64,000 bases of DNA from contig CATJOM010000080.1 in NCBI GenBank assembly GCA_949741915.1, positions 1 to 64,000 of the forward strand, in the 5' to 3' direction. The DNA is from an uncultured Candidatus Melainabacteria bacterium (GTDB taxonomy: Bacteria > Cyanobacteriota > Vampirovibrionia > Gastranaerophilales > Gastranaerophilaceae). Below the pieces are notes generated by a model, which had not been told where the DNA came from, ran no database searches, and saw nothing but the letters and a program-made list of their open reading frames with translations. Positions 54,601-63,773 of the stretch are shown piece by piece. Positions within the stretch are counted from its first letter, which is position 1. Every line of letters begins with the position of its first letter. The position numbers and the translations under genes were made by a program.

Positions 54601-56719
54601 CTTCGCTTACTCCCTTGATTGTAAGGTTAACTCTTCCTTTGTCGTCGATTTTTACAACTTTAACGACAACACTATCGCCTATATTTAAGCGGGATTCAAT
54701 TGTGTCGATTCTTTCTTGGCAAACCTGTGAAATATGAACCATGCCGTCTTTTCCAGGTGCTAATTCAACAAATGCGCCAATAGGAATAATCCTTACAACC
54801 TTGCCTTTATATACATGCCCAACTTCTGCTTTAAAGGTCAACTCTTCAATCATCTTGATTGCAATGTCTGCGCCTTCTTTGTCGTTTGAGGTAATTGTAA
54901 CCTGGCCGTCATCTTTGATATCAATCTCGGCACCTGAGGCATCAATTATGCTTCTTATCATTTTTCCTCCTGGTCCGATTACTGTGCCTATATCTTCAAC
55001 AGGAATTTTCATAGTATAAAGCCTTGGTGCATAAGCTGACAGGTCTTTATTTGGCTCTGAAATTGCTTCTCTCATTTTGTCCATAATGTAAAGCCTGCCG
55101 TCTTTTGCCTGGTAGAGCGCTCTTCTTAGAGTTTCGTTTGATATACCTTTAATTTTCATATCCATTTGAAGAGCTGTAATGCCTGTGTCGTTTCCTGTAA
55201 CTTTAAAGTCCATATCTCCAAGGAAATCTTCAATGCCCTGAATGTCTGTTAAAACAACGTCTGTTTCGCCTTCTTTAATTAGACCCATTGCAACGCCGCC
55301 TATCATGCATTTTACTGGAACACCGGCGTTCATTAGTGCCATTGAACTTGCGCAGGTTGAGCCCATAGAAGTTGAACCGTTTGATTCAAGCACATCACTT
55401 GTTACTCTTATTGTGTATGGGAAAACTTTTTCGTCAGGAAGAGCAGGAATATTGGCACGTTCTGCAAGGTTTCCATGGCCAATTTCACGCCTGCCTGGGC
55501 CTCTTAACGGTTTTACTTCGCCAACAGAGAAGCCTGGGAATATGTATTTGTGCATATAGTGCTTTCTTGTTAATGGGTCAACGCCATCAAGCTCTTGCGC
55601 CATTGAAGGACCTGCAAGTGTTGCGCAGGATAAAATCTGAGTTTGTCCTCTTGTGAAAACAGCACTGCCGTGTGCTCTTGGAATTACGCCAACTTCGCAC
55701 CAGATTGGCCTAACCTCATAAACCTTTCTGCCGTCAGCACGAACGCCTTCATTTACTATCATCGCCCTCATAATCTTCTTTTCAAGGGCTTTGAATTCTT
55801 CTGCAACAAAGTCTATGCCGGTTTCTTCCATCATAGTTTTTATAGGATGGCTGTCATCAAGCGCTGTTATTTTATCTTTTACTATTTGTTTTGCTTCATC
55901 AAGCTTATTTTTTCTGTAGTCGCGGTCAAAGTTATGATAAGCGTCAACAATCATATCATAGCAATTATCTTTTATAATCTGGGCTAATTCGCTTGTGTCA
56001 TAAGGGTTTGTGAATTCTTCTTTTTGAATGCCGCATTGTTTTGCAAATTCAATTTGCGCCTCACATTGTTTTTTGATTTCAACCTGTGCAAATTCAACCG
56101 CAGCCATAATGTCGTCTTCTGTTACAAATTTACATCCAGCTTCAACCATAATAACGGATTCCATTGTTCCTGCTACAACTATATCCATATCTGATTTTTC
56201 AGCTTCCTGATGACTTGGGTTTGCAACCATTTGACCATCTATTCTTCCAACGCGCACAGCACCAACAGGGCCTTCGAACGGTGCACCTGAAAGCATAAGT
56301 GCAGTTGAAGCGCCCAATATTGCAAGAGTATCAGGCTGGTTTTTTTGATCATAGCTGAATAACTGTACAACAACCTGAACGTCATTTCTGTATCCTTTTG
56401 GCCATAGAGGACGGATTGGACGGTCAATTAATCTTGATACCAATATTGCTTTTTCTGAAGATTTTCCTTCAGTTCTTGTAAAGCCGCCAGGAATTCTTCC
56501 TATGGCTGACATTCTTTCTTCATAATCAATTAGTAATGGGAAAAAATCAATCCCGACACGGGGCTCTTTACTTATTGTGGAGTGAATAAAAAGCATAGTG
56601 TCTTCACATTTTACAGTGACTGAAGAAGTTGCACTTTGTGCATATTTTCCTGTTTCAATCTCTACAGTCTTCCCGCCGACTGTAATCTGCATTTTTTTTG
56701 CTTCTGGTTTGTTTTCCAT
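54578..56719 (-). CDS. pnp: Polyribonucleotide nucleotidyltransferase
   Basis: 3'-5' phosphorolytic RNA exonuclease of the degradosome. Two RNase PH domains (with GRPIRPLWPKGYRNDVQVV and IPALPDEKVFPYTIRVTSDVLESNGS), a helical linker, a KH domain (DIGTVIGPGGKMIRSI) and an S1 domain (YKGKVVRIIPIGAFVELAPGKDGMVHIS) are all visible. Length is normal at 713 residues from ATG 56719; ten further residues upstream are possible. The gene ends inside the start of the lipoprotein gene. Confidence 0.97.
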   Translation of the reverse strand: MENKPEAKKMQITVGGKTVEIETGKYAQSATSSVTVKCEDTMLFIHSTISKEPRVGIDFFPLLIDYEERMSAIGRIPGGFTRTEGKSSEKAILVSRLIDRPIRPLWPKGYRNDVQVVVQLFSYDQKNQPDTLAILGASTALMLSGAPFEGPVGAVRVGRIDGQMVANPSHQEAEKSDMDIVVAGTMESVIMVEAGCKFVTEDDIMAAVEFAQVEIKKQCEAQIEFAKQCGIQKEEFTNPYDTSELAQIIKDNCYDMIVDAYHNFDRDYRKNKLDEAKQIVKDKITALDDSHPIKTMMEETGIDFVAEEFKALEKKIMRAMIVNEGVRADGRKVYEVRPIWCEVGVIPRAHGSAVFTRGQTQILSCATLAGPSMAQELDGVDPLTRKHYMHKYIFPGFSVGEVKPLRGPGRREIGHGNLAERANIPALPDEKVFPYTIRVTSDVLESNGSTSMGSTCASSMALMNAGVPVKCMIGGVAMGLIKEGETDVVLTDIQGIEDFLGDMDFKVTGNDTGITALQMDMKIKGISNETLRRALYQAKDGRLYIMDKMREAISEPNKDLSAYAPRLYTMKIPVEDIGTVIGPGGKMIRSIIDASGAEIDIKDDGQVTITSNDKEGADIAIKMIEELTFKAEVGHVYKGKVVRIIPIGAFVELAPGKDGMVHISQVCQERIDTIESRLNIGDSVVVKVVKIDDKGRVNLTIKGVSEDEKKQCN

Positions 56720-56874
56720 TTTTCTTTTCTTTCTTAAAATTCTATACACTTCTTTTGTCTGTCTAAATTTTATAATAAAGATGGATGAAAGGAAAGAAAA
56801 GTTTAATGTTATGTAATATTTAAGAATATTTCGTCATTAACCAGGTAGCAATTTTTACTTCAGTATGTTTTTTG

Positions 56875-58419
56875 TTATTTTAAAATTTCTTCCATCGCCT
56901 TATTTAATGTAATTCTTGCTGTTCTTTGCGGCGCTGCAATGGATGTACCTGATAATGGTTTTTTAAACTGCAAAACAGGAATAACAAAACCATCTTTTGT
57001 TATTTGAGCCGGAGTATCTCCTAAAAAATAAGCCGTATTCGGGCTAATGCTTGATGTTTTTGTATCCTGTACAAGTTCTTTGCATTTATCATATAGGTTG
57101 ATGCATACATTTATACCATTGTCCTGTTTTGATAAATCTTCTCTTAATCTGTTTTTGAAATATTCAATAATATTTTTTTGTTCTTTATCTATGATTTTTC
57201 CATCGAATTTTTTGCAATTTTGGCAAAATTGCAAGTCGCTTATTTCGCCTGTTGAATATTGATTAAGTAATTCAAGATATTCCTGAATCTCTTGTTTGGT
57301 TGTAATTAATTCTTTATAATTTTTTCCTGCCCAATTCGCATATGGTGTATCATTGTAGGATATATCGGCTCCTTTTTGTCCTGTTATATTGACTCCATCA
57401 GCAGTTGCTTTTAAAGTAACTGCCCCTATTTCAAAATGGGGCGTAAATGCTCTTGAAGCCGAATAGTCTGCTATTTTAGCATCCCCGCTTAGGGCACCAA
57501 CTATAGTGCAGCCTTCTATGCCTGAAAAAAGACTTAGCTTTTCTTTCTTTTTATTTCCTGCAGCAAAAACAACCTCTGTGCCCGAAGATATTATCTCCTC
57601 GATTAATTTTCTTTGTTCATTTATTTTTTCAATGGAGCTATTTGTGCCGGAATACTCTTGCAGGGAGTCTATAATTTTTTTGCTTGCAGAGTATGATGCG
57701 ATTATTTCTTTACTGTGAGGTACTTTGCTTCTTAATAGACCCCTGTATGCTTTTGTAAGATTTGTTTCATCTCCAAATGAACAGTTTAGGGCATCTATTG
57801 TTTCACCGTCTTGAATTCTTTTCAGTATTTCTTTTAGCGCCTCTATTGTCTCTGTTTTATTGGTGCAATTAATAGCTTCGATATCAGCTATCGGGTTATT
57901 CCTTTCGATAAATTTTGTTATAATGGCGCCATGGGTTCCGGCAACTTCTCCTATACTGCAAGGTAAACTGTTTTGAAAATCATCCAAAACAACAATTTTT
58001 TTGGGTGCAATATTTGTTTCTGTGACAACTTCTCCTGCTTTATTTAATATTCTTACAAGCTTTGTGCCATCCGGATTGTCACCCTTCTTGATTATTGTAT
58101 ATATTTGTCCACTGTTTGGGTCTATCCAACTTATCCATTTATTAACCATATTTGCTGCATTGGATGCAATTAGCTTAGCATCTTCTTTACAAGCTGCTTT
58201 TGGTGTTTCCGTCATTCCCTTTCCAATGCCATTTAGGGCAGCAAGATTCATAGCGCGTATTTTTTGCCCTTTTTCTGTTTTAAAGAGCTTTTCAAAGAAT
58301 GGATTTGACAAGGGTCTTGCTTTATCCGCAACTTTTATTTCAAGGTTGCTAAATGTTTGATTTATGAGTTCAACTTTTTTAATATGTGATACAACTTTGG
58401 CGTTTACAATGTTTGACAT
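56875..58419 (-). CDS. Cytoplasmic subtilisin-like S8 protease, copy 1
   Basis: A 514-residue protein with a ~135-residue N-terminal helical domain, then a subtilase core: catalytic Asp in KIVVLDD (~146), His in GTHGAI (~163), the oxyanion Asn region FAAGNKK, and Ser in SGTSIAAP (~493). No signal peptide, so cytosolic or exported by another route. The His-to-Ser spacing is enlarged by inserted Lys/Glu-rich segments (~375-460). Tandem duplicate of the next gene (58508). Substrate unknown; proximity to the lectin-like cassette array may or may not be meaningful. Confidence 0.8.
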   Translation of the reverse strand: MSNIVNAKVVSHIKKVELINQTFSNLEIKVADKARPLSNPFFEKLFKTEKGQKIRAMNLAALNGIGKGMTETPKAACKEDAKLIASNAANMVNKWISWIDPNSGQIYTIIKKGDNPDGTKLVRILNKAGEVVTETNIAPKKIVVLDDFQNSLPCSIGEVAGTHGAIITKFIERNNPIADIEAINCTNKTETIEALKEILKRIQDGETIDALNCSFGDETNLTKAYRGLLRSKVPHSKEIIASYSASKKIIDSLQEYSGTNSSIEKINEQRKLIEEIISSGTEVVFAAGNKKKEKLSLFSGIEGCTIVGALSGDAKIADYSASRAFTPHFEIGAVTLKATADGVNITGQKGADISYNDTPYANWAGKNYKELITTKQEIQEYLELLNQYSTGEISDLQFCQNCKKFDGKIIDKEQKNIIEYFKNRLREDLSKQDNGINVCINLYDKCKELVQDTKTSSISPNTAYFLGDTPAQITKDGFVIPVLQFKKPLSGTSIAAPQRTARITLNKAMEEILK

Positions 58420-58507
58420 ATCATTTCTCTTGTCTTAAAAGTATTTTTAATTTAATAAAAACACAATCGCAATTAAAATTGCTTAATCTTAATATTTTGC
58501 AATATAT

Positions 58508-60043
58508 TTATTCTTCCAGTAGCTCTTTCATTGCTTTGTTGAGAACTATTTTTGCTGTCCTTGCGGGCGCAGCGAATGATGTGCCATTAAAAGATGAATC
58601 TGTATCGAGATTAAAACAACTCAAGTGTGGTAACAGGGTTCCGTCTTTTGTGATTTCAAATGTATAATGGGCATCTCCGAGATTTTGGGCTGCATCTTTG
58701 ATTTTATTTATATCGCCATCTTTAATTTTAGTTGCGCCATCTAAACTATTTATGTTTAGGCTATCTTCTTTGTTTAATTTGAATATTATCTCATTAGTGC
58801 ACCTTGAAATGTCACGCTTCTGCTCATCATCCATTATTTTGTTTTCAAACTTTTTACAAGCTTTCCTAAAGTCTTCCTCGCTCAACCTGTATTCCATATA
58901 ATCTTTGTATAAATTCAAATATTCAAGGCAGTCTTCTCTTGTTGCAAGACAATCTTTGGCTTTTTTGCCTGTAAGTTTAAGTGCCGCGCCTTTGTACGAT
59001 ATATCTGCACCTGGCAAACCTGTTATGTTTATTCCTTCGGCTAATATCTTTGGTCTATACTGACAAAGTTCTAAATGCTTAGTAAAAGCTCTTGATGCTG
59101 AACCTGTATACATTTTTCCCATGGAATTAAGCCCGCCCACAACATCCATACCATCAATACAACTGTTGAGATTAAAAGTATCTGCACCTTTATTTCCTGC
59201 TATAAACACAACCTGTACACCTTCTGAAATTAGGGATTTGAATTTTTCATATTTTGAAATTTTTTCCTTGTCATCCTCTGCTATTTTTTTTGCTACTGTA
59301 TATGAAGTAAGTATTTTGCCTTCATCATATGTTTTATTAATTTTTGTTGTTAATCCGGGTTTGTAATCGGTGCTGAATGAGCAATTTATGACGTCAATTT
59401 TTTCTCCTGCCTTTATTCTTTTTAATAAATCGTCAAGGGCACTTTTTAATTTGCTATCGTCCATACGGCCTTTTATAGTACTATCACTAACATCGATACT
59501 TTCTATATCTGCTATTGGATTATTTCTTTCTGCAATTTTTTGCACCATGTCGCCATGGCTTCCTACGGTGCATGTTATATCGCTACAAGCATCTTTTTTG
59601 AAAATATCCAAAACCACTATCTTTTTTGGAACAACATTTTTTTCTGTAACAACTTCGCCTGCTTCGTTTAATACTCTTACCGTTCTTGTGCTATCAGGAT
59701 TATCACCTTTATTTATTATTGTATATGATTTTCCGCTCTTTGGGCTAACCCAGCTTACCCATTTCTTTACCATTTCTGCTTCGTTTGAAGCTAACAACTT
59801 AATATCTTCAGGAGCAAGTGCTTTTGGTCTTTCTGTAACTCCCTTTTTAATACCGTTTAAGGCGGCTAAATTCATAGCCCTTGCTTCTTTGCCTGCTTCT
59901 GTTCGAAAGAATTTCTGCAGCATGGGATTCGCCAAAGGTCTTACTTTGTCTTCTGCTTTTATTCCTAATTCGGTTAACAATTCATTAATTAGTTTGGTTT
60001 TTTCAACATGCGCTGTAATTTTAGTACTGACCCCGTTTAGCAT
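58508..60043 (-). CDS. Cytoplasmic subtilisin-like S8 protease, copy 2
   Basis: A 511-residue paralogue of copy 1 (N-terminal NLAALNGIKKGVTERPKA block, MVKKWVSWV..SGKSYTIINKGDNPD, and the triad VVLD, GSHGD, NGTSFAAP all match). ATG 60043 is chosen because AGGAAA precedes it and it aligns with the start of copy 1; 17 further residues upstream lack support. Both copies keep a complete triad. They are separated by 88 bp and transcribed in the same direction as the cassettes. Confidence 0.8.
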   Translation of the reverse strand: MLNGVSTKITAHVEKTKLINELLTELGIKAEDKVRPLANPMLQKFFRTEAGKEARAMNLAALNGIKKGVTERPKALAPEDIKLLASNEAEMVKKWVSWVSPKSGKSYTIINKGDNPDSTRTVRVLNEAGEVVTEKNVVPKKIVVLDIFKKDACSDITCTVGSHGDMVQKIAERNNPIADIESIDVSDSTIKGRMDDSKLKSALDDLLKRIKAGEKIDVINCSFSTDYKPGLTTKINKTYDEGKILTSYTVAKKIAEDDKEKISKYEKFKSLISEGVQVVFIAGNKGADTFNLNSCIDGMDVVGGLNSMGKMYTGSASRAFTKHLELCQYRPKILAEGINITGLPGADISYKGAALKLTGKKAKDCLATREDCLEYLNLYKDYMEYRLSEEDFRKACKKFENKIMDDEQKRDISRCTNEIIFKLNKEDSLNINSLDGATKIKDGDINKIKDAAQNLGDAHYTFEITKDGTLLPHLSCFNLDTDSSFNGTSFAAPARTAKIVLNKAMKELLEE

Positions 60044-60380
60044 AATGTTTCCTGTTTTTATTGTTAATATTTTACAACCTAATAAAAACAGCACCAGGTT
60101 TAAAATTGTCTATGATAAATATAATGTTTTTACATTTTGTAATAATTTAAAACTGCAATTAGGGATTATTGAAAGACTATGGTTTTGTTTTATGTAGAAA
60201 GATAATTTATTATGTGTTTTCTATATGTAGAGACTTTTATTGTAAGAAAAATGTAATTAATATTTTGTATAAAAATTACATATAATTGCCTTGGTTTATT
60301 TAAATCCATAAAGACACAGTGCAATACGGTCTAGAGTCACGAGTGACTTTGCCGCCATACATGTAAAATATAAAATACTA
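60044..60380. other. Gene-free interval before the cassette array
   Basis: About 340 bp of AT-rich sequence containing no gene or terminator that I recognise, apart from the 3' tail of the first cassette ORF (to 60337). Confidence 0.5.
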
Positions 60381-60612
60381 ACAGCAAAAAGCGCACCGAA
60401 AAGGCATAAGAAGCAGGACAGTAACCAGTGCCGCAAGCCTGGTAAAACTTAATACTGCTACCGTTAAACTCGGGCGAGTAATATACGCCGCTTGACTGAG
60501 CTGAGCCTGACCACGCTATGTACGGGTAGCAGTTGGTTTCTGCTGCACCCGCACAGCCGCCAGGGTGCCAATTGCACTGCACAGAGCCTGCAGAACCAGC
60601 GTCGCACAGCTG
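60381..60612 (-). pseudogene. Cassette 1 (LCD box to SVRF end)
   Basis: Full-length core. Opens LQLCDAGSAGSVQC and reads NCYPYIAWSGSAQSSGVYY...GTGYCPASYAFSVRF. The 3' box is altered: the usual Cys after SVR is Phe because the TGT codon is TTT. Tail LLLVFYILHVWRQSHS then stop at ~60337. Confidence 0.6.
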
Positions 60613-60767
60613 TAAGTATCTATACTACAGAATTTTATATGTTTTTATGTCAAAGTATTGAATTTGAACGTGAAAGTATTGTACTGCAAGTGTTTTAGAA
60701 TACATCAATGTTTAAGAAATTCGTAAAGTAAATATTCTTGCATATTCAATGTTATAAATAATACTTA

Positions 60768-60982
60768 AATCCATGGACACAGCGCACCGAAAAGGCATAA
60801 GTAGAAACAAAGGCATTAGTATAGTTGAATCCGCCGCTTATCAACTGTCCTGCATAATAGTCGCTGCTGCTATACAGTCTACTGCTCCACATGTCGAACG
60901 GGTTGCAGTTGCCATTTACAGAGCCCGCACAGCCGCCTGTTTCGTTGCACCGCACAGAGGCTGCCGGCTGATAGTCGCACAG
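60768..60982 (-). pseudogene. Cassette 2
   Basis: Opens WLCDYQPAASVRCNETGGCAG, ends TYAFSVRCVHGFKYYL and stop. The middle (NPFDMWSSRLYSSSDYY...) differs strongly from cassettes 1 and 6-8. The upstream codon before LCD is not the common LQ, so its 5' border is slightly altered. Confidence 0.6.
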
Positions 60983-61134
60983 CCATTCAACTCTGGTTTT
61001 AGACAGAACATATGCTGCTTGTTATTATGATGTTTGTTGTCAAAATTCTAAAATGAGTTGAAATTTTGTCTTTAAAAATGGAGTTTTGCTTGCTATTTTA
61101 ATCGCGGGTTTCAAAATACGTTATAACAGTACAT

Positions 61135-61360
61135 AAATCCAAGGACACAGCGCACCGAAAAGGCAATAGTACTTGGACATCTGCCAGTGCCATCACAGGT
61201 TTCGTTATTAAAATGTGAATTGTTCATATGAAATGCCTGAAAATAGCCACTGTCGCGAGGTATGCCTGACCACATGTTATTTGGGTAGCAGTTGCCTGTC
61301 CACCCTGTATTAACAGCGGCGCCCGCACAGCCGCCCAGACCACTGCACTGCACAGAGCTT
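61135..61360 (-). pseudogene. Cassette 3, 5' box lost
   Basis: Homology starts at SVQCSGLGGCAG; the LCD segment is replaced by unrelated sequence (RLIS). Contains the longer NTGWTGNCYPNNMWSG form shared with cassette 5, and ends GRCPSTIAFSVRCVLGFMYCYNVF stop. Confidence 0.6.
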
Positions 61361-61645
61361 ATCAGTCTCTATGCCGTAGATGCCAGCAAAGCATCTTTAG
61401 CTTGGTGTGTGAGCTATAACATTCGTAATGCCAACTAAACCTTATCTCGATTGTTATAGGTAGTCATTATGATTTTTAAGGCTATTATGAGCGAGCTTAT
61501 AGAAAGTTACAGGTTTATCTATAAGGTTCTGCAAAGTTCTTTATATGGCTGCATTACAAGCTTGACTTTGTCAATTTTTTTAATGCGATAGTGGCCGTAT
61601 ATGTGCGAATGTTATAGTATTGTATTTAGGGGTATTTAATTATCG

Positions 61646-61867
61646 TAAATCCACATAGACACAGCGCACCGAAAAGGCGTTGGTGTCAAGATACATACCG
61701 GAGCCAATATTGCCTGTGTTAAGATACCCTCTGTCGTGGTAGCCGTCTGTTCCTGGAGTGTACAGCCAGAAAGTGTCCGGGTTGCAGTTGCTGTTTGCAG
61801 AGCCTGTACAGCCGCCACCCAGGTTGCCGCACCGCACAGAGCCTCCGCTGCTGCCATCGCACAGCTG
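61646..61867 (-). pseudogene. Cassette 4
   Basis: Opens KLQLCDGSSGGSVRCGNLGGGCTGSANSNCNPD and ends DTNAFSVRCVYVDLR stop. The GCGTGYCP-type Cys pair near the 3' end is missing here, as in cassette 2. Confidence 0.6.
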
Positions 61868-62000
61868 TAACTTTAGTGCTGCGCATAGGTGTTTTGAGTA
61901 TGCTTGACAACAAGTGAAATTAGATCTAGCCAAAGGCCTTAATGTTTTTATATACAGATAAAATTGTGAGTAATCTAATATTTAACCTATGAAAGTAATT

Positions 62001-62261
62001 CAAAACCAGGACACAGCGCACCGAAAAGGCAAGGGCACCGGGGCAGCCGCTCCCTGAAGCATAACAGTTGTCGTCTACTAGGCTTCCATTGTTCAAATAT
62101 CCTGTGTGAAAGACAAAGCTTCCGTATGAGGGAGAAGAAGAGGCTGACCATATACTGCGCGGGTAGCAGTTGCCTGTCCATTCTGTATTAGCAGCAGCGC
62201 CCGCACAGCCGCCACCCTCAAGACACCGCACAGAGCCTGCTGCGTATTTGTCGCACAGCTG
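62001..62261 (-). pseudogene. Cassette 5
   Basis: The longest core: QLSQLCDKYAAGSVRCLEGGGCAGAA, the NTEWTGNCYPRSIW form, and NCYASGSGCPGALAFSVRCVLVLNYF. A GTG could open a 120-codon frame, but it has no ribosome-binding site. Confidence 0.6.
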
Positions 62262-62454
62262 AGAAAGCTGTGGGTATTGAGCTAGCACAGTTATAGCATG
62301 CTTGTCAGGGTGTGTGCTATACTTGCTCTTTAGTATATAGAATCAATAAATCAAGAGTATAAGTCAGCAGGAGTCACAAAGAGATACATATAAGCCTGAG
62401 CTCTATGGTTATTTACATGGTAGAGTAGAGTGATTTTGGATTTGGAGACATAAT

Positions 62455-62691
62455 CAAAACCAGGACACAGCGCACCGAAAAGGTATAGGTAGCAGGGCAG
62501 TAACCTGTACCGCAAGCTCCATACATATTGATAGCTCCATTGTTTAAGTTTGGAGCCCAGAACACGCTGCTAGACTGCGCACTGCCTGTCCATACATGGT
62601 TCGGGTAGCAGTTGCTATTTGCTGAGCCCGCACAGCCGCCACCCAGGTTGTCGCATCGCACAGAGCCTGCAGCTAATTTGTCGCACAGCTG
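62455..62691 (-). pseudogene. Cassette 6
   Basis: LQLCDKLAAGSVRCDNLGGGCAG, NSNCYPNHVWTGSAQSSSVFW, ACGTGYCPATYTFSVRCVLVLIM. A TAA lies nine codons upstream of LCD in the same frame, so no start can be used. Shares the CCTGGTTTTGA 3' border with cassettes 5, 7 and 8. Confidence 0.65.
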
Positions 62692-63020
62692 TAAACCATA
62701 TGGTTCTTACGCAGTTTGTTCCAGCATTGTAATTAAAGAGTCTTATTGCAACCCGATAACTGGTATTTTAATGTAGCTATGTATGGTTATTGTTTTGTCT
62801 GCTGATTTCCGTAATACACAAAGAGCTGCTTTGTTGTTATTTTAAATGGATTTTGTCATGGTGGCTGGTGTACGCGGATATTATTGTTTTTTTATGGTCT
62901 TGCTTTGGTTTTAAAATCATTTGTGTATTATTAAAACTAATATAGTATTATTTTGGTTGATATATAAAGTTGTGTGATTAAATGCAATCTTTTTATCTTT
63001 GGTTTTCCATAAAAGTATTT

Positions 63021-63249
63021 CAAAACCAGGACACAGCGCACCGAAAATGCAAGAGAAACTGGGCAGTAACCGGTACCGCAAGCACCATGCAAACTGACGC
63101 TTCCGCCATTCAGGTAAGGAGACCAATACACTCCGCTTGACTGTGCTGAGCTTGACCATGCAATGTTCGGGTAGCAGTTGTTAGCCCATTCTGTACCTAC
63201 TGCGGCGCCCGCGCAGCCGCTCCATAATTCGCCGCACCGCACAGAGCCT
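63021..63249 (-). pseudogene. Cassette 7, 5' box lost
   Basis: Homology begins at GSVRCGELWSGCAG; LCD is absent (upstream reads YHIKLV). The middle NCYPNIAWSSSAQSSGVYW and ACGTGYCPVSLAFSVRCVLVLKYF match cassettes 1 and 6 closely, with the AFSVRC box carrying an A-to-T change in the plus-strand sequence (AAAATGC). Confidence 0.6.
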
Positions 63250-63773
63250 ACCAACTTTATGTGATACGCATTAGTGTGGATGCTACTATCTTGGGCCATT
63301 GTGGGTTTACAGCTTTTATTGACCTTCTGTTTCTTGTCTTGAATAAGACATGGTTGGAAGTCTGCACTATCTTTCTTTTTCTCTTCGGAGCACAATAATG
63401 GTTACTTTGGACTCAGAAGGCCGGTGCGTGGGCATAAAAGGTAAACAGCGCATAGCCTCTATCTGTCAAAATCTTGATGTTGTACGAACCAAATGTCTTT
63501 TGGAGGGTAAAATTGCCTCCCGTTTTATTGTAAAATTTGACATTCGACAATATACTGGGCAAAATGGCACAACTGCCTTTAAATTCCTCAGAGTGCTTTC
63601 TTTGGTTAACTTTTTATTTAAGCACTGTGTATGATTATGTTGTATGTAGCGCACATGGGCACAGAGTAGGGTGTCAGCTTTTCTAATGCAAGCCTCTGCT
63701 GAACATATAATCCATGGCTTTCAACAACTATAGCCGCAATTTTTGCGTATTTTGCTATGTTGAAAACTATATT

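Noticed and set aside
60492-61030. Plus-strand ORFs across cassettes 1 and 2
   Set aside because: They are antisense to the conserved cores; the minus-strand frame is the one conserved in sequence across the eight copies.
63350-63634. Plus-strand 94-codon ORF between cassettes 7 and 8
   Set aside because: No ribosome-binding site, no recognisable domain, and it partly overlaps the tail frames of cassettes; treated as chance.
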